Positions 33,107 to 44,816 of a DNA stretch of 64,000 nucleotides are shown piece by piece (position 1 is the stretch's first letter; the number at the start of each line of letters is the position of its first letter). The position numbers and the translations under genes are program-made. The stretch is from Parafrankia elaeagni (lineage in GTDB: Bacteria > Actinomycetota > Actinomycetes > Frankiales > Frankiaceae): NCBI RefSeq assembly GCF_000374165.1, contig NZ_KB893739.1:62001-126000 (forward strand), written 5' to 3'. A model generated the notes under the pieces. It ran no database searches. It saw only the letters and a program-made list of their open reading frames with translations, and was not told the origin of the DNA.

Positions 33107-35092
33107 TCAGCCGGCCCTGGTCAGCAGCAGAGCACCGACCACGAGGACGGCACCTCCCAACATCGACAGTGCGTAGGACCGGACGAAACCGGTCTGGGTG
33201 CGTCGCAGCCGGCCGGACAGCCCGCCGACGGCCGCGGCGCTGCCGCGCACGAATCCGTCGATCCCGACGTTGTCCGCCCAGACCAGGAAGCGGGTCAGGT
33301 ACTGCCCGGGCCGCATGGCGACGGCCTCGTTGACGGTGTTCGCGTAGAGGTCGTGCCGCGCGGCGACGGTGACCACGCTGACCTCGGCGTCCGGCCGGGC
33401 GACGGCCTCGACGGGGCGCAGCGCGTAGCGCAGGTAGGCACCGGCGAAACCACCGGCGGAGACGACCAGCACCAGCGCGGTGACGACGGCGGGCGAGATG
33501 TCGTGGTGCGCCTCGCCGTGCTCACCGACGACCGGCGCCAGCCAGTTCTGCATCGAGTTGCCGAGGACGAACAGGCCACCGGCGAACACCGAGCCGACCG
33601 CGAGCAGCAGCATCGGGCCGGTCATCGTGGTCGGCGACTCGTGCGGGTGCTTTGCCTTCGGGCCCTCGTGCTCCCAGCGTTCCTTGCCGTGGAAGGTCAT
33701 GAGGAACAGCCGGGTCATGTAGAACGCGGTGATACCGGCGCCGAGCAGTGCCACTCCGCCGAGGACGTAGCCGCTCGTCCCGCCCTTGGCCAGCGCGGTC
33801 TCGATGATGCGGTCCTTGGTGAAGAAGCCGGACAGGCCCGGGAAGCCGATGATCGCCAGGTAGCCGAGCCCGAAGGTGATCCAGGTGATCGGCATGTACT
33901 TCCGCAGCCCGCCGTAGCGGCGCATGTCCTGCTCGTCGTCCATCGCGTGGATGACGGAGCCGGAGCCGAGGAAGAGGCCGGCCTTGAAGAAGCCGTGCGC
34001 CAGCAGGTGCATGATGCCGAGCGCGTAGCCGGCGGGCCCGAGGCCCACCGCCAGGAACATGTAGCCGATCTGGCTGACCGTCGAGTACGCCAGGACCTTC
34101 TTGATGTCGTCGTAGGCGCAGCCGATGACGCACCCGATCAGGATGGTGACCGCCCCGATGATCAGGACGACGGTGCGGGCGGCCTGCGTCTCGTTGAAGA
34201 TCGGCGCCGAGCGGACGATCAGGTAGACGCCGGCGGTGACCATCGTCGCGGCGTGGATCAGCGCGGAGATCGGGGTGGGGCCCTCCATGGCGTCCGGCAG
34301 CCAGGCCTGCAGCGGGAACTGGCCGGACTTGCCGCACGCGCCGAGCAGGAGCAGCAGCGCGACCGCGCTGATGGTGCCGTAGCCGATCACGTCCGCGGCG
34401 GCCGCGCCGAACACGTCGTCGTAGTTGGTGCTGCCGACGGTGGCGAACATGAACATGATGGCGAGCGCCAGCCCGACGTCACCGACCCGGTTCATGTAGA
34501 AGGCCTTGTTCGCGGCGGTGGCCGCGGCGGGCTTGTACTCCCAGAACTTGATGAGCAGGTAGGACGAGAGACCGACCAGCTCCCAGCCGCCGTACAGGAC
34601 CAGGAAGTTGTTCCCCAGGACCAGCAGCAGCATCGACGCCAGGAACAGGTTCATGTAGGCGAAGAAGCGTCGGCGCCCCGGGTCGTGCGCCATGTAGCCG
34701 ATCGAGTAGATGTGGATCAGCGTTCCCACACCGGTGATCAGCAGTACGAACAGGATGGAGAGCTGGTCCACCAGCAGGCCGACGTCCACCTGGAAGCTGT
34801 TGACCGGCACCCAGCTGAACAGGTGCTGGGAGACCGCGCGGTCGTCGCCCTCCCGGTCGAGCAGCCCGAAGAACAGCACCAGGCCGACGACGAACGAGGC
34901 CGCCGCCGTGAGCGTTCCGAGCAGGTGGCCCCACCGGTCGGTGCGCCGGCCGCCGAGCAGGAGAACGGCCGCCCCGGCCAGCGGCAGCGCGATGAGCAGC
35001 CAGGTCAGCGAGAACGCCCCGGACGCGGCGGCGTAGTGCACGGCCCCACCGCCGTGCTCCTCGGCCGCGAGGAGGGCCCCTGGCGCGCTCAT
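33107..35092 (-). CDS. nuoL: NADH-quinone oxidoreductase subunit L
   Basis: A 661-residue membrane subunit with the long lateral helix at its C-terminus. Motifs include [76 protein letters not shown] and [21 protein letters not shown]. The start at 35092 ([16 protein letters not shown]) is chosen over a longer frame because upstream residues are not family-like. A 256-bp repeat-bearing gap separates it from nuoK. Confidence 0.95.
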   Translation of the reverse strand: MSAPGALLAAEEHGGGAVHYAAASGAFSLTWLLIALPLAGAAVLLLGGRRTDRWGHLLGTLTAAASFVVGLVLFFGLLDREGDDRAVSQHLFSWVPVNSFQVDVGLLVDQLSILFVLLITGVGTLIHIYSIGYMAHDPGRRRFFAYMNLFLASMLLLVLGNNFLVLYGGWELVGLSSYLLIKFWEYKPAAATAANKAFYMNRVGDVGLALAIMFMFATVGSTNYDDVFGAAAADVIGYGTISAVALLLLLGACGKSGQFPLQAWLPDAMEGPTPISALIHAATMVTAGVYLIVRSAPIFNETQAARTVVLIIGAVTILIGCVIGCAYDDIKKVLAYSTVSQIGYMFLAVGLGPAGYALGIMHLLAHGFFKAGLFLGSGSVIHAMDDEQDMRRYGGLRKYMPITWITFGLGYLAIIGFPGLSGFFTKDRIIETALAKGGTSGYVLGGVALLGAGITAFYMTRLFLMTFHGKERWEHEGPKAKHPHESPTTMTGPMLLLAVGSVFAGGLFVLGNSMQNWLAPVVGEHGEAHHDISPAVVTALVLVVSAGGFAGAYLRYALRPVEAVARPDAEVSVVTVAARHDLYANTVNEAVAMRPGQYLTRFLVWADNVGIDGFVRGSAAAVGGLSGRLRRTQTGFVRSYALSMLGGAVLVVGALLLTRAG

Positions 35093-35266
35093 CGCGGTCC
35101 GGTTCCGGGTACGTGCGCCAGCGCCAGGGCCACCGGAGGTGGTCCGGGCTGCGCCGCCCCTGTTGCGCAAAGCGTCACTGCAGTGTCGTCCGTTCTTCCG
35201 TGACCGGAGGTCCCGGTCGCGGCCGCGTCGTGAGCGGCCGGGGACAGGCCTGGAGGAGGCCCGGGT

Positions 35267-35335
35267 ACGTCGAGGTTGCTCAGTGCGTCGAGGTGCTCAG
35301 GACATCGAGGTTGCTCAGGACATCGAGCGACTCAG
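35267..35335. repeat. Degenerate ~18-bp tandem repeat between nuoK and nuoL
   Basis: About four imperfect copies of a unit like GTCGAGGTTGCTCAGGAC. The clearest are GACATCGAGGTTGCTCAG followed by GACATCGAGCGACTCAG. They fill part of the 256-bp nuoK-nuoL gap, the largest gap in the operon. Confidence 0.85.
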
Positions 35336-35348
35336 CACTTCAGGCGGT

Positions 35349-35648
35349 TCAGTACTTGAGGAGGTTCACGTCGTCGACTGACGCGGATCTGCGCGTCCGG
35401 AAGATCGCCAGGATGATGGCGAGGCCGATGACCACCTCGGCGGCGGCCACCACCATGACGAAGAACGCCATGATCTGGCCCTCCAGCGTGCCGTGGATGC
35501 GGGAGAAGGTCACCAGCGTCAGGTTCACCGAGTTGAGCATCAGCTCGATCGACATGAACACGACGATCGCGTTGCGCCGGACCAGTACGCCGGTCGCCCC
35601 GATGGTGAACAGGAGTCCCGACAGGATCAGATAGTTCGCCGGGTTCAC
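35349..35648 (-). CDS. nuoK: NADH-quinone oxidoreductase subunit K
   Basis: A 99-residue, three-helix subunit. It begins [46 protein letters not shown], which contains the conserved membrane Glu (SIELMLN). A second Glu is in [14 protein letters not shown]. The GTG start overlaps nuoJ by 4 nt. Confidence 0.96.
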   Translation of the reverse strand: MNPANYLILSGLLFTIGATGVLVRRNAIVVFMSIELMLNSVNLTLVTFSRIHGTLEGQIMAFFVMVVAAAEVVIGLAIILAIFRTRRSASVDDVNLLKY

Positions 35649-36607
35649 CGACCACTCCCCCTGCCCGCGCCGACCGGCGCCGACTCGCCCACGGCGCTCC
35701 CGCTGTCGGAGCCCTCCGCTGTGCCGTTCACGCCGTGGCCGCCGGTGCCCGGCCCGCCGTCACCACCCGTACCACCCGCGCCGCCGGGACCACCGTTGCC
35801 ACCACCGGAATCACCCGGACCGCTCGGGCCCGGACCGGATCCACCCGGGCCCGCGCTGCCCGGTCCCGGGCCGCTGGCGCCGGGCCCGTCGCCGGTGGAC
35901 GTCCCGCCGACGGCCGGAGGCTCGCCGGTGCCGCGGACAGCCTGCTCCAGATCTGGATTGAGCGCGAAGACCTTCGGCCCGGGTCGCGGCGTGACCGGCC
36001 CGCCCGCGGTGAAGCGCCGGCGCATCTGCTCCTTCTGCGTGAGCTTCTCGCCGGTGTGCTCACGGTGACCCAGCACCATCGTCCCGATGGCGGCCACGAC
36101 CAGCAGGGCCGAGATCGCCTCGAAGACGAACACGTACTCGGTGAAGAGCAGGCGCCCGATGGCGTGGACGTTGCCCCCGCTGTTCGCCGCCTCCAGACCC
36201 GCCGCCGTGCCACCGTCGATCGCCTGGCCGATCGGGAAGACCAGCAGACCGGCGAAGCCCAGACCGAGGATCACCGCGGCGATCCGCTGGCCGCGCAGGG
36301 TCTCGACGAGCGAGTCGGACGAGTCCACGCCGACCAACATCAGCACGAACAGGAACAGGACCATGATCGCGCCGGTGTAGACGATGATCTGGACGAACCC
36401 GAGGAAGGGCGCGTCCTGGATCAGGTAGAACACCGCGACGCAGAACAGGTTCACGACCAGCAGCAGCGCCGAGTGCACCGCGCTGCGCACCAGCACCAGC
36501 CCGAGGGCGGCGATGACCGCGACGGGCGCGAGGAGCCAGAAGGTCCAGGCCTCGCCGTTCGACGTGCTGGTCATCTCCGCCGCCTGGGCGAGGATCTGCG
36601 GATTCAT
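35645..36607 (-). CDS. nuoJ: NADH-quinone oxidoreductase subunit J with long Gly/Pro tail
   Basis: A 320-residue subunit. The first ~185 residues are the normal five-helix NuoJ ([43 protein letters not shown]). The last ~110 residues are Gly/Pro/Ser/Asp low complexity (for example [19 protein letters not shown]), absent from typical NuoJ and possibly disordered. It overlaps nuoI by 4 nt (ATGA) and nuoK by 4 nt. Confidence 0.95.
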   Translation of the reverse strand: MNPQILAQAAEMTSTSNGEAWTFWLLAPVAVIAALGLVLVRSAVHSALLLVVNLFCVAVFYLIQDAPFLGFVQIIVYTGAIMVLFLFVLMLVGVDSSDSLVETLRGQRIAAVILGLGFAGLLVFPIGQAIDGGTAAGLEAANSGGNVHAIGRLLFTEYVFVFEAISALLVVAAIGTMVLGHREHTGEKLTQKEQMRRRFTAGGPVTPRPGPKVFALNPDLEQAVRGTGEPPAVGGTSTGDGPGASGPGPGSAGPGGSGPGPSGPGDSGGGNGGPGGAGGTGGDGGPGTGGHGVNGTAEGSDSGSAVGESAPVGAGRGSGR

Positions 36608-37263
36608 CGCGGCTGCTCCGAACCGGCGCCGTGGGCGGGAACCTCGTCCGCCCGGGAGTGCTCGCCGGCGACCCGGCGGGCGATGACGCTCTCCGCCTCG
36701 GCCTGGGTCTCCCCGGCCGGCGCACCCTCACCCGAGGTACTGCCCACCTGCCAGGGCAGGGGGGCGTCCGGATCGCGGGTGTAGTAGTCGGTCTCGCTCT
36801 CACCCAGCCGCATCGGGTGCGGCGGGTTCTCCATCCCCTCCCGCAGCGGGGCGAGGAGCTGCTCCTTGGTGAAGATCAGGTCGGCGCGGCTGTCGTCGGC
36901 GAGCTCGTAGTCGTTCGACATGGTGAGCGCCCGGGTCGGGCACGCCTCGATGCACAGCCCGCACAGGATGCAGCGCAGGTAGTTGATCTGGTAGACGCTG
37001 CCGTAGCGCTCACCCGGGGAGTAGCGCTCCTCGTCGGTGTTGTCCGCGCCCTCGACGTAGATCGCGTCCGCGGGGCACGCCCAGGCGCACAGCTCGCACC
37101 CGACGCACTTCTCGAGACCGTCGGGGTGTCGGTTGAGCTGGTGCCGGCCGTGGAACCGCGGCGCCGTCTCCTTCTTGTACTCCGGGTACTGCTCGGTCGT
37201 CGGCTTCTTGAACATCGTCGAGAAGGTGACGCCGAATCCCTTGTAGGGGTCGAGGATCCCCAT
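36604..37263 (-). CDS. nuoI: NADH-quinone oxidoreductase subunit I
   Basis: A 219-residue peripheral subunit carrying two [4Fe-4S] clusters. Both motifs are intact: [16 protein letters not shown] and [16 protein letters not shown]. It begins [30 protein letters not shown]-terminal acidic/Ala-rich extension of about 40 residues follows the conserved core. It is 3 nt after nuoH and overlaps nuoJ. Confidence 0.96.
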   Translation of the reverse strand: MGILDPYKGFGVTFSTMFKKPTTEQYPEYKKETAPRFHGRHQLNRHPDGLEKCVGCELCAWACPADAIYVEGADNTDEERYSPGERYGSVYQINYLRCILCGLCIEACPTRALTMSNDYELADDSRADLIFTKEQLLAPLREGMENPPHPMRLGESETDYYTRDPDAPLPWQVGSTSGEGAPAGETQAEAESVIARRVAGEHSRADEVPAHGAGSEQPR

Positions 37264-37266
37264 GGT

Positions 37267-38604
37267 TCAGCTCTCCTGACGCGGGCCGGAGCCCGCGGGG
37301 ATGACGGTGGTGTTTCCCTTGTCGCGCCCCGCCAGCACACCCGCGGCCGGGCCGCCGGACGGCGGGGGCCAGGGGATCCGGTCGAGGCTCGGGGCGGATT
37401 CGGCCCGTTCCCGCTCGGCCTCCTCCTGCTCCCGTTGGGCCCTGCCCGCACCCGGATCGATGATCGCGACGATGAGCAGGATGCCCACCACGACCCCGAA
37501 GCCGATGAGCCAGGGCGTGCGGTCGGTGACGTGCTCCTGGTAGGCGCGGAAGGTGGCGACCGCGAGCACCCAGACCAGGCCGACCGGGATGAGGACCTTC
37601 CAGCCGAAGGCCATGAACTGGTCGTAACGCAGCCGCGGGAGCGTTCCCCGCAGCCAGATGAAGACGAAGATGAACAGCAGCAGCTTGGCGACGAACCAGA
37701 TCAGCGGGAACCAGCCGTGGTCCAGCCCGGACAGGCCGGGGATGGGCGGCGGCTGCCATCCGCCGAGGAACAGCGTCGTCGCGATCGCCGAGACGGTGAC
37801 CATGTTGATGTACTCGGCGAGGAAGAAGAAGGCGAACTTGATCGAGCTGTACTCGGTGTGGAAGCCGCCGACCAGCTCGCCCTCGGCCTCGGGGAGGTCG
37901 AAGGGCGTCCGGTTCGTCTCGCCGACCATCGCGATCACGTACAGGACGAAGGAGGGCAGCAGCGCGACGTACCACCAGTCGTGCTGGCTCTGCACGATGC
38001 CGGCCGTGCTCAGCGTCCCGGCGTAGATGAACACCGCCACGAAGGCGAGGCCCATCGCGACCTCGTAGGAGATGATCTGCGCGGCCGAGCGCAGCGAGCC
38101 GAGCAGCGGGTACGTCGACCCGCTGGACCAGCCGGCGAGGATCAGCCCGTAGACGCCCAGCGACGCCGCCGCCAGCAGGTACAGGACGCTGACCGGCAGG
38201 TCGGCGAGCTGCAGCAGGGTCCGCTCACCGAAGATCGACACCTCGGGCCCGAACGGGATGCAGGCGAACGCGAGGAACGCGGGTACCGCGGAGATGACCG
38301 GCGCCAGGATGAAGATCGGCTTGTCGGCCAGCGCCGGGACGATGTCCTCCTTGAGCATGAGCTTGACGCCGTCGGCGAGGCTCTGCAGCCAGCCGCGCGG
38401 GCCGTGCCGGTTCGGCCCGACCCGCTGCTGCATCTTCGCGACGACCTTGCGCTCGAAGACGATCGCGAACAGCGTCATCACGAGCAGGAAGGCGAAGACC
38501 GCGACGGCCTTGATCAGGATGAGCCAGAACGGGTCGTCGGTGAGGACGGACGTGTCCGGGTCGCCCATGTTCGCGGCGATCAGGAGCGTCGAGGTCCCGG
38601 TCAT
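37267..38604 (-). CDS. nuoH: NADH-quinone oxidoreductase subunit H
   Basis: A 445-residue membrane subunit that helps form the quinone-binding cavity. Key stretches are [57 protein letters not shown] sequence and [38 protein letters not shown] Pro/Arg-rich C-terminal tail of ~50 residues is added. It overlaps the nuoG stop by 4 nt (ATGA). Confidence 0.95.
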   Translation of the reverse strand: MTGTSTLLIAANMGDPDTSVLTDDPFWLILIKAVAVFAFLLVMTLFAIVFERKVVAKMQQRVGPNRHGPRGWLQSLADGVKLMLKEDIVPALADKPIFILAPVISAVPAFLAFACIPFGPEVSIFGERTLLQLADLPVSVLYLLAAASLGVYGLILAGWSSGSTYPLLGSLRSAAQIISYEVAMGLAFVAVFIYAGTLSTAGIVQSQHDWWYVALLPSFVLYVIAMVGETNRTPFDLPEAEGELVGGFHTEYSSIKFAFFFLAEYINMVTVSAIATTLFLGGWQPPPIPGLSGLDHGWFPLIWFVAKLLLFIFVFIWLRGTLPRLRYDQFMAFGWKVLIPVGLVWVLAVATFRAYQEHVTDRTPWLIGFGVVVGILLIVAIIDPGAGRAQREQEEAERERAESAPSLDRIPWPPPSGGPAAGVLAGRDKGNTTVIPAGSGPRQES

Positions 38605-41180
38605 GCCCGGCCTCCGGTGGTGTCGTTCCGGCCGAGCGGGGCCACGGTCACGGCGGTGTCACTGGCTTCGGCGAGCTGCGAGCCCAGTGCGGTGCCGCGC
38701 CGCTCGTCGACCGGGAAGGTGTCGACGCCCCCGCCGGGCGCGGTCTCGGCCGGCAGCGGGCCGCCGGGGGTGAGGCGTACCCGGACCCCCGCGTGCTCCG
38801 CCAGCGAGCGGCGCACGTGCGAGCCGGGCGAGTGCGTCGGGACCCAGACCACCCGGAAGGGCATCTCGCTGATCTCCAGCGGCAGGGTGACCGAGCCGCG
38901 GGACGTGCTGACGGTGACCGGCTGGCCCTCGACCGCGCCGATCTCGTCCGCGGTGGCCGCCGAGAGCAGCAGCCGCGGCGGGCGGGCGGTGCCGGCGAGG
39001 TAGGGCTCGCCGGCCTGCAGCGCGCCGTCGTCGATGTTGAGGTGCCAGGTGGCGAGCAGTGCCTCACCCGCCCCGGCGGCCACCGGCTCGGACGGGACCT
39101 CCGTCGGCGCCGGCCCGCGGCCCGTCTCGTCGCCGGCCCGGCCGAGCTCGCTCAGCTCGCGCGCGGCCGCCCCGGCGTCCGGGACGCGCAGGTCGACGCC
39201 CATCTCGGCGGCGAGCAGGTGCAGGACCCGCAGGTCGGGCAGTGCGGGGGTGTCGAGCGCCCGCTGGAAGGGACGCAGCCGGCCCTCCCAGTTCACGAAC
39301 GTGCCCGCCTTCTCCGCGACCGGGGCCACCGGGAAGACCACGTCGGCGACCTCGGCGATCGACGAGCGGCGGATCTCCAGCGAGACGCAGAACGGCACCC
39401 GCGCCAGCGCGGCCAGTGCGGCGGCCGGGTCGGGCAGGTCCTCGGCGTCCACGCCGGCGACGACGACCGCGTCGAGGCGGCCCGCCTCGGCGGCGGCCAG
39501 GATGCCGGCGGTGTCGCGGCCGGGGGCGCCGAGCAGGTTGGCGCCCCAGAAGGACTCCACCTCGGCGCGGGCTCCGATGTCAGCCACCGGGCGCCCGCCG
39601 GGAAGCAGTGACGGCAGCAGGCCGGCGGACACCGCGCCACGCTCGCCGGCGCGGCGCGGCACCCAGGCCAGCGCGGCGCCGGTCGTCTCGGCCAGTCGCA
39701 GGGCCGCTGACAGGGCCCCGGGCGACTCGGCGGCGCGCGAACCGACCAGGATCACCGCGCCGGGTGCGCGCAGTGCCTCGGTCGTGGCGGCGCCGGTCGT
39801 CCCGGTGGCCAGCTCGTCGAGCGCGGCGGCCTCGCCACCGGGCACGATCGGGATCAGGGTGCCGGCGAGCTTCCGCAGTCCACGGGTGACCAGCGGAGCG
39901 AGCGCATGCACCACGGTCCCGTGCTTGCTGGCCGCCTTGCGCAGCCGCAGGAAGACGATGCCGGACTCCTCCTCGGGCTCGAAGGCCACGAGCAGGACAG
40001 CGGGGGCGGCTTCCAGGTCGGCGTAGGTGACGCCGATGCCGGTGCCGGCGACCTCGCTGCCGAGGAACGCCTCCTCCTCGGCGGAGTGCGGACGGGCCCG
40101 GAAGTCCACGTCGTTGGTGCGCAGAGCCACCCGGGCGAACTTGGCGTAGGCGTAGGCGTCCTCACGGGTGAGCCGGCCCCCGGCCAGCACACCGACACCG
40201 CGGCGGTCCCGGCACTCGGCGAGCCCGCGGGCGGCGTACTCCAGCGCCTCCGACCAGCTCGCCTCGACCAGCTCACCGGTGCTGTCGTCGCGGATCAGCG
40301 GGGTGGTGAGACGGTCGGCCTGGCGGGCGTAGGTGAACGCGAAGCGGCCCTTGTCGCAGTTCCACTCCTCGTTGACCGCCGGGTCCTCGGCGGCGAGGCG
40401 ACGGGTCACCTTGCCGCGCCGGTGGTCGGTGCGCAGCGAGCAGCCGGCGGCGCAGTGCTCGCAGGACGTCGGCGTCGACACCAGGTCGAACGGCCGGGCC
40501 CGGAACCGGTAGGCGGCGCTGGTGAGCGCGCCGACCGGGCAGATCTGCACCGTGTTGCCGGAGAAGTAGGACGAGAACGGCTGCCCGTCGCTGACCGCGA
40601 CCTGCTCGGCGGCACCGCGCTCGAACAGCTCGATGAACGGGTCGCCGGCGATCTGCGCGGAGAACCGGGTGCACCGCGCGCAGAGCACGCAGCGCTCGCG
40701 GTCCAGCAGGATCTGGGTGGAGATGGCCAGCGGCTTGGGGTAGGCCCGCTTGGTCTCCTTGAACCGGGACGTGGCGGCGCCGTTCGCCATCGACTGGTTC
40801 TGCAGCGGGCACTCGCCGCCCTTGTCGCAGATCGGGCAGTCGAGGGGGTGGTTGAGCAGCAGGAACTCCAGGTTCCCGGCCTGTGCCTTCTTCGCGACCG
40901 GCGAGGAGATCTGGGTCCTGACCACCATGTCCGCGGCGACCGTGGTGGTACAGGAGGCGACCGGCTTGCGCTGGCCCTCCACCTCCACGATGCACTGCCG
41001 GCAGGCCCCGACCGGGTCCAGCAGCGGGTGGTCGCAGAAGCGCGGGATCTCGATGCCCAGCTGCTCCGCGGCCCGGATGATCAGGGTGCCCTTCGGCACG
41101 CTCACCGCCACGCCGTCGATGGTGAGCGTGACGTGGTCGGGGGCGGCCGGCGCGGCCGGCTTCTCTGGGGCGACGGTCAT
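38601..41180 (-). CDS. nuoG: NADH-quinone oxidoreductase subunit G
   Basis: An 859-residue electron-transfer subunit. The N-terminal [2Fe-2S] domain has [21 protein letters not shown] and a final C in VASCTT. The His/Cys cluster is in [19 protein letters not shown], and CVLCARC lies further on. The molybdopterin-oxidoreductase-like domain starts with [13 protein letters not shown]. The last 450 residues are divergent and Ala-rich, as often in actinobacteria. The ATG at 41180 ([11 protein letters not shown]) lies one nt after nuoF. Confidence 0.95.
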   Translation of the reverse strand: MTVAPEKPAAPAAPDHVTLTIDGVAVSVPKGTLIIRAAEQLGIEIPRFCDHPLLDPVGACRQCIVEVEGQRKPVASCTTTVAADMVVRTQISSPVAKKAQAGNLEFLLLNHPLDCPICDKGGECPLQNQSMANGAATSRFKETKRAYPKPLAISTQILLDRERCVLCARCTRFSAQIAGDPFIELFERGAAEQVAVSDGQPFSSYFSGNTVQICPVGALTSAAYRFRARPFDLVSTPTSCEHCAAGCSLRTDHRRGKVTRRLAAEDPAVNEEWNCDKGRFAFTYARQADRLTTPLIRDDSTGELVEASWSEALEYAARGLAECRDRRGVGVLAGGRLTREDAYAYAKFARVALRTNDVDFRARPHSAEEEAFLGSEVAGTGIGVTYADLEAAPAVLLVAFEPEEESGIVFLRLRKAASKHGTVVHALAPLVTRGLRKLAGTLIPIVPGGEAAALDELATGTTGAATTEALRAPGAVILVGSRAAESPGALSAALRLAETTGAALAWVPRRAGERGAVSAGLLPSLLPGGRPVADIGARAEVESFWGANLLGAPGRDTAGILAAAEAGRLDAVVVAGVDAEDLPDPAAALAALARVPFCVSLEIRRSSIAEVADVVFPVAPVAEKAGTFVNWEGRLRPFQRALDTPALPDLRVLHLLAAEMGVDLRVPDAGAAARELSELGRAGDETGRGPAPTEVPSEPVAAGAGEALLATWHLNIDDGALQAGEPYLAGTARPPRLLLSAATADEIGAVEGQPVTVSTSRGSVTLPLEISEMPFRVVWVPTHSPGSHVRRSLAEHAGVRVRLTPGGPLPAETAPGGGVDTFPVDERRGTALGSQLAEASDTAVTVAPLGRNDTTGGRA

Positions 41181-41181
41181 G

Positions 41182-42525
41182 TCAGTGCGCTCCCGCGTAG
41201 GCGCCCGGCGTGCCCGCGGCCGCGCCACCCGCGGTCGCGCCGTTCGCCGAGCCGGCTACCGACGTGGTGGAGCCCGACGGGTTCGCCGGGGTGATCGGGA
41301 GGAACTCGTTCCGGAAGAACTTGATCCCGGAGACGATCGGCGAGGTGGCGCCGTCCGCGAGCGCGCAGAAGGCGCGTCCGAAGATGTTGTCGCAGGCGTC
41401 GACGAGGGTGTCGACGTCGTCCGGGTCGCCCTGGCCGCGCTCCATCCGGGAGAGGATCTGCACCATCCAGGTGGTGCCCTCCCGGCAGGGGGTGCACTTG
41501 CCGCACGACTCGTGTGCGTAGAACTGGGTGAGCCGGCGGACGACCGGCAGCATGTCCACGGTCTCGTCCATGATCATGAGCGCGGCCGTGCCGAGCAGCG
41601 AGCCGGCCTCCTGCACGCCCTCGAAGTCCAGCGGGGCGTCCAGGTGGTCGGCGGTCAGCAGCGGGGTGGAGGAGCCGCCCGGCGTCCACGCCTTCAGCTT
41701 GCGGCCGCCGAGCACGCCGCCGGCCAGGTCCAGCAGCTCGCGCAGGGTGGTGCCCATCGGGGCCTCGTACTGCCCGGGGCGGGTCACGTGCCCGGAGAGG
41801 CTGTAGATCTTCGGGCCCGGCGAGCGCTCCCGGCCCATCGAGCGGAACCAGTCGACGCCGTAGTTGACGATGAAGGGAACCGTGGCGATCGTCTCGACGT
41901 TGTTCACGACCGTGGGGGATGCGTACAGGCCGTGCGTCGCCGGGAACGGCGGGCGCAGCCGCGGCTGGCCGCGGCGGCCCTCCAGCGAGTCGAGCAGGGC
42001 CGTCTCCTCGCCGCAGATATAGGCACCGGCCCCCGAGTGGATCACCAGGTCGAGGTCGAAGCCGCTCCCGAGGATGTCCCGCCCCAGGTAGCCGGCCTGG
42101 TAGGCCTCGGCGACGGCGGCGCGCAGCCGTCGCGCGGCGTGGATCAGCTCGCCGCGCAGGTAGACGAAGGCCCGGCTGGCCCGCACCGCGTAGGCGGCGA
42201 TGACGATGCCCTCGATGAGCGAGTGCGGGTCCGCCTTCATCAGCGGGGCGTCCTTGCACGTGCCCGGCTCGCCCTCGTCGGCGTTGATGACGAGGTAGTG
42301 CGGCTTGCCGTCGCCCTGCGGGATGAAGCCCCACTTCATGCCGGTGGGGAAGCCGGCTCCGCCACGGCCGCGCAGGCCGGAGTCCTTGATCAGTTTGATG
42401 AGGTCATCGGGGCCCTGGGCGAGCGCCCGGCGCAGGCCCTGGTAACCGTCGAGGCGCTCGTAGGTCGCCAGTGTCCACGACTCGGGCGCGCTCCAGCGCC
42501 GGGTGAGGACCGGGGTGACAGGCAT
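41182..42525 (-). CDS. nuoF: NADH-quinone oxidoreductase subunit F
   Basis: A 447-residue flavoprotein that binds NADH and FMN. Motifs are [18 protein letters not shown] (nucleotide binding), [17 protein letters not shown] (FMN), [28 protein letters not shown] and the N3 [4Fe-4S] motif [16 protein letters not shown] with a distant C. The C-terminal end has a short Gly/Ala tail. It starts 2 nt after nuoE. Confidence 0.96.
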   Translation of the reverse strand: MPVTPVLTRRWSAPESWTLATYERLDGYQGLRRALAQGPDDLIKLIKDSGLRGRGGAGFPTGMKWGFIPQGDGKPHYLVINADEGEPGTCKDAPLMKADPHSLIEGIVIAAYAVRASRAFVYLRGELIHAARRLRAAVAEAYQAGYLGRDILGSGFDLDLVIHSGAGAYICGEETALLDSLEGRRGQPRLRPPFPATHGLYASPTVVNNVETIATVPFIVNYGVDWFRSMGRERSPGPKIYSLSGHVTRPGQYEAPMGTTLRELLDLAGGVLGGRKLKAWTPGGSSTPLLTADHLDAPLDFEGVQEAGSLLGTAALMIMDETVDMLPVVRRLTQFYAHESCGKCTPCREGTTWMVQILSRMERGQGDPDDVDTLVDACDNIFGRAFCALADGATSPIVSGIKFFRNEFLPITPANPSGSTTSVAGSANGATAGGAAAGTPGAYAGAH

Positions 42526-42527
42526 GG

Positions 42528-43313
42528 TCAGTTCACCTTCGTCTGCGTGGCGCCGGTCGCCGAGGCGGGCGGCGGTGCCTGGTCCGCCGCGCCGGTCGCG
42601 CCCGCGGGGGCGGACGGCGGCGCGGTCGACGGGAGCGGCGTCAGCGGCGGGGCGCCGGCGACACCGTCCTCCGGCTTCCAGCCGCCGGCCTCCGCGATCA
42701 GCACGCCGGCGAGCGACGGGTCGCCCACCCCCGGGCCCGCGACGCCCTCCGGCCGCGGGTCGGCGAACCCGGCAAGCTGGAAGGAGGTCTCACCGAACGT
42801 GCACAGCGGACCACCGCGGGTGGGGGCCGGGCGCTCGCCGCGCCGGAGGGCGTCGACGATCTCCTCGGCGGAGTCCGGGGTCACCTGGTCGTAGAACTCG
42901 TAGTTCACGGTCATGACCGGGGCGTAGTCGCAGGCCGCGAGGCACTCGGCGTGCTCCAGCGTGATCGTGCCGTCCTCGGTGGTCTGATCATGCCCGACCC
43001 CGAGCGTGCCCGACAGCCGCTGGTAGACGTCCTCACCGCCACGGAGCAGGCAGGAGAGGTTCGTGCACACCGAGACCAGCCAGTCCCCGACCGGGCGGCG
43101 CTTGTACATCGTGTAGAAGGTCGCGACCGCGCCGACCTCGGCGTGGGTGATGCCGAGCTGTTCGGCGCAGAACTCGACACCCTCCGCGGTGACGGCGCCC
43201 TCGGCCGACTGCACCAGGTGCAGCATCGGCAGCAGCGCCGAGCGGGAATGTCCCGCCGGGTAACGCGCGATGATCTCGCGGGCGGCATCCCGTGTCTGTT
43301 CGGTCAGTGCCAT
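42528..43313 (-). CDS. nuoE: NADH-quinone oxidoreductase subunit E with extended C-terminus
   Basis: A 261-residue thioredoxin-like subunit with a [2Fe-2S] cluster. The ligands are in SVCTNLSCLLRGG and HAECLAACDYAPVM. The conserved core ends near residue 170. About 90 residues of Ala/Pro/Gly-rich tail follow, more than usual for the family. The start overlaps the nuoD stop by one base (TGATG). Confidence 0.95.
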   Translation of the reverse strand: MALTEQTRDAAREIIARYPAGHSRSALLPMLHLVQSAEGAVTAEGVEFCAEQLGITHAEVGAVATFYTMYKRRPVGDWLVSVCTNLSCLLRGGEDVYQRLSGTLGVGHDQTTEDGTITLEHAECLAACDYAPVMTVNYEFYDQVTPDSAEEIVDALRRGERPAPTRGGPLCTFGETSFQLAGFADPRPEGVAGPGVGDPSLAGVLIAEAGGWKPEDGVAGAPPLTPLPSTAPPSAPAGATGAADQAPPPASATGATQTKVN

Positions 43314-44710
43314 CAGCGGTCAACTCCCCCGAGCACCGGGTCCACGGAGGCTACTCCGACGATCACGTCCGCCACCTGCCCGCCCTCCGTCATCGCGGGC
43401 ACGGCCTGCAGGTTGACGAAGCTTGGGTCGCGCACGTGGACGCGGAACGGCCTGGTGCCGCCGTCGCTGACGACGTGGTAGCCGAGCTCGCCGCGGGGCG
43501 ACTCGATCTGCGTGTACACCTGGCCGGCCGGCACCCGGAAGCCCTCGGTGACGAGCTTGAAGTGGTGGATCAGGGCCTCCATCGAGGTGCCCATGATCTT
43601 GCGGATGTGCTCGAGCGAGTTGCCCATGCCGTCCGACCCGATCGACAGCTGCGACGGCCAGGCGATCTTCTTGTCGGCGACCATGACCGGGCCGGGGCGC
43701 AGCCGGTCCAGGCACTGCTCGATGATCTTGAGGGACTCGCCCATCTCCTCCAGCCGCACCAGGTACCGGGCGTAGGAGTCGGCCTCCAGTGCCGTCGGGA
43801 CGTCGAACTCGTAGGTCTCGTAGCCGCAGTACGGCATGGTCTTGCGCAGGTCCCAGGGCAGGCCGGCGGCGCGGAGCACCGGGCCGGTCGTGCCCAGCGC
43901 GATGCAGGCGGCCGCGTCGAGGAAGTTGACGTCGACCATCCGCGCCTTCCAGATCGGCTGGCCGGTCAGCAGCGCGTGGTACTCGCGGATCCGCTTCGGC
44001 ATGTCGACGAGGAACTCGCGGATCCTCGGCACCGCCTCGTCCGGGAGATCCTGGGCGAGGCCGCCGGGGCGGATGTAGGCGTGGTTCATCCGCAGGCCGG
44101 TGATCAGCTCGAGCAGGTCGAGGATCTTCTCCCGCTCACGGAAGCCGAAGATCATGCCGGTCGTCGCGCCGAGCTCCATGCCGCCGGTCGCCAGCCACAC
44201 CAGGTGCGAGGCGATCCGCTGCAGCTCCATGACCAGCACCCGGATGACGGTCGCCCGCTCGGGCACCTCGTCGGTGATGCCCAGCAGCTTCTCCACCGAC
44301 AGGCAGTAGGCCGCCTCGTTGTACAGCGGGGAGAGGTAATCCGCCCGGGTGAGGAAGGTGACCGCCTGCGTCCAGGTGCGGTACTCGCAGCTCTTCTCGA
44401 TGCCGGTGTGCAGGTAGCCGATGACGAGACGGGTCTCGGTGACCGTCTCGCCCTCGATCTCCAGCACCAGCCGGAGCACCCCGTGGGTGGACGGGTGCTG
44501 CGGGCCCATGTTGACGACGATGCGCTCGCCGTCGTCCTCACCGGAACCGAGGACCTGCTCCCAGTCCCCCCCGGTGACGGTGTAGACCCGGCCGGCGGAC
44601 GACTCGGTGAAGCCGGCCTCATAGGGCTGGGCACCGGTGACGGTCTCGGCCGGATCGCCGGCCGCCGTGCCACCCGCGGCGTCGACAGGGGTCTCGGTGT
44701 GCGTGCTCAT
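43313..44710 (-). CDS. nuoD: NADH-quinone oxidoreductase subunit D
   Basis: A 465-residue, 49-kDa-type subunit lining the quinone site. It contains [70 protein letters not shown] and the C-terminal [21 protein letters not shown]. The start at 44710 ([14 protein letters not shown]) has a ~45-residue low-complexity N-terminus. It follows nuoC after a 106-bp gap. Confidence 0.96.
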   Translation of the reverse strand: MSTHTETPVDAAGGTAAGDPAETVTGAQPYEAGFTESSAGRVYTVTGGDWEQVLGSGEDDGERIVVNMGPQHPSTHGVLRLVLEIEGETVTETRLVIGYLHTGIEKSCEYRTWTQAVTFLTRADYLSPLYNEAAYCLSVEKLLGITDEVPERATVIRVLVMELQRIASHLVWLATGGMELGATTGMIFGFREREKILDLLELITGLRMNHAYIRPGGLAQDLPDEAVPRIREFLVDMPKRIREYHALLTGQPIWKARMVDVNFLDAAACIALGTTGPVLRAAGLPWDLRKTMPYCGYETYEFDVPTALEADSYARYLVRLEEMGESLKIIEQCLDRLRPGPVMVADKKIAWPSQLSIGSDGMGNSLEHIRKIMGTSMEALIHHFKLVTEGFRVPAGQVYTQIESPRGELGYHVVSDGGTRPFRVHVRDPSFVNLQAVPAMTEGGQVADVIVGVASVDPVLGGVDR

Positions 44711-44816
44711 AGCGAACCTCGGAGGTCTGCTCGGATGTACGCGGCGGCACTGTTGTACGCGGCGGTACCGACAGTCCCGGCGGTCTGGCGCGCCCCGACA
44801 GCGCGACGACGGGCCG

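Noticed and set aside
29456..33333. Long plus-strand frames opposite nuoM, nuoN and the prenyl synthase
   Set aside because: They mirror the highly biased codons of the nuo genes, and their Gln/Asp/Arg/His-rich products match no known protein.
34000..39000. Long plus-strand frames opposite nuoG, nuoH, nuoI, nuoJ and nuoL
   Set aside because: Same antisense artefact; the minus-strand complex I genes fully explain the coding potential.
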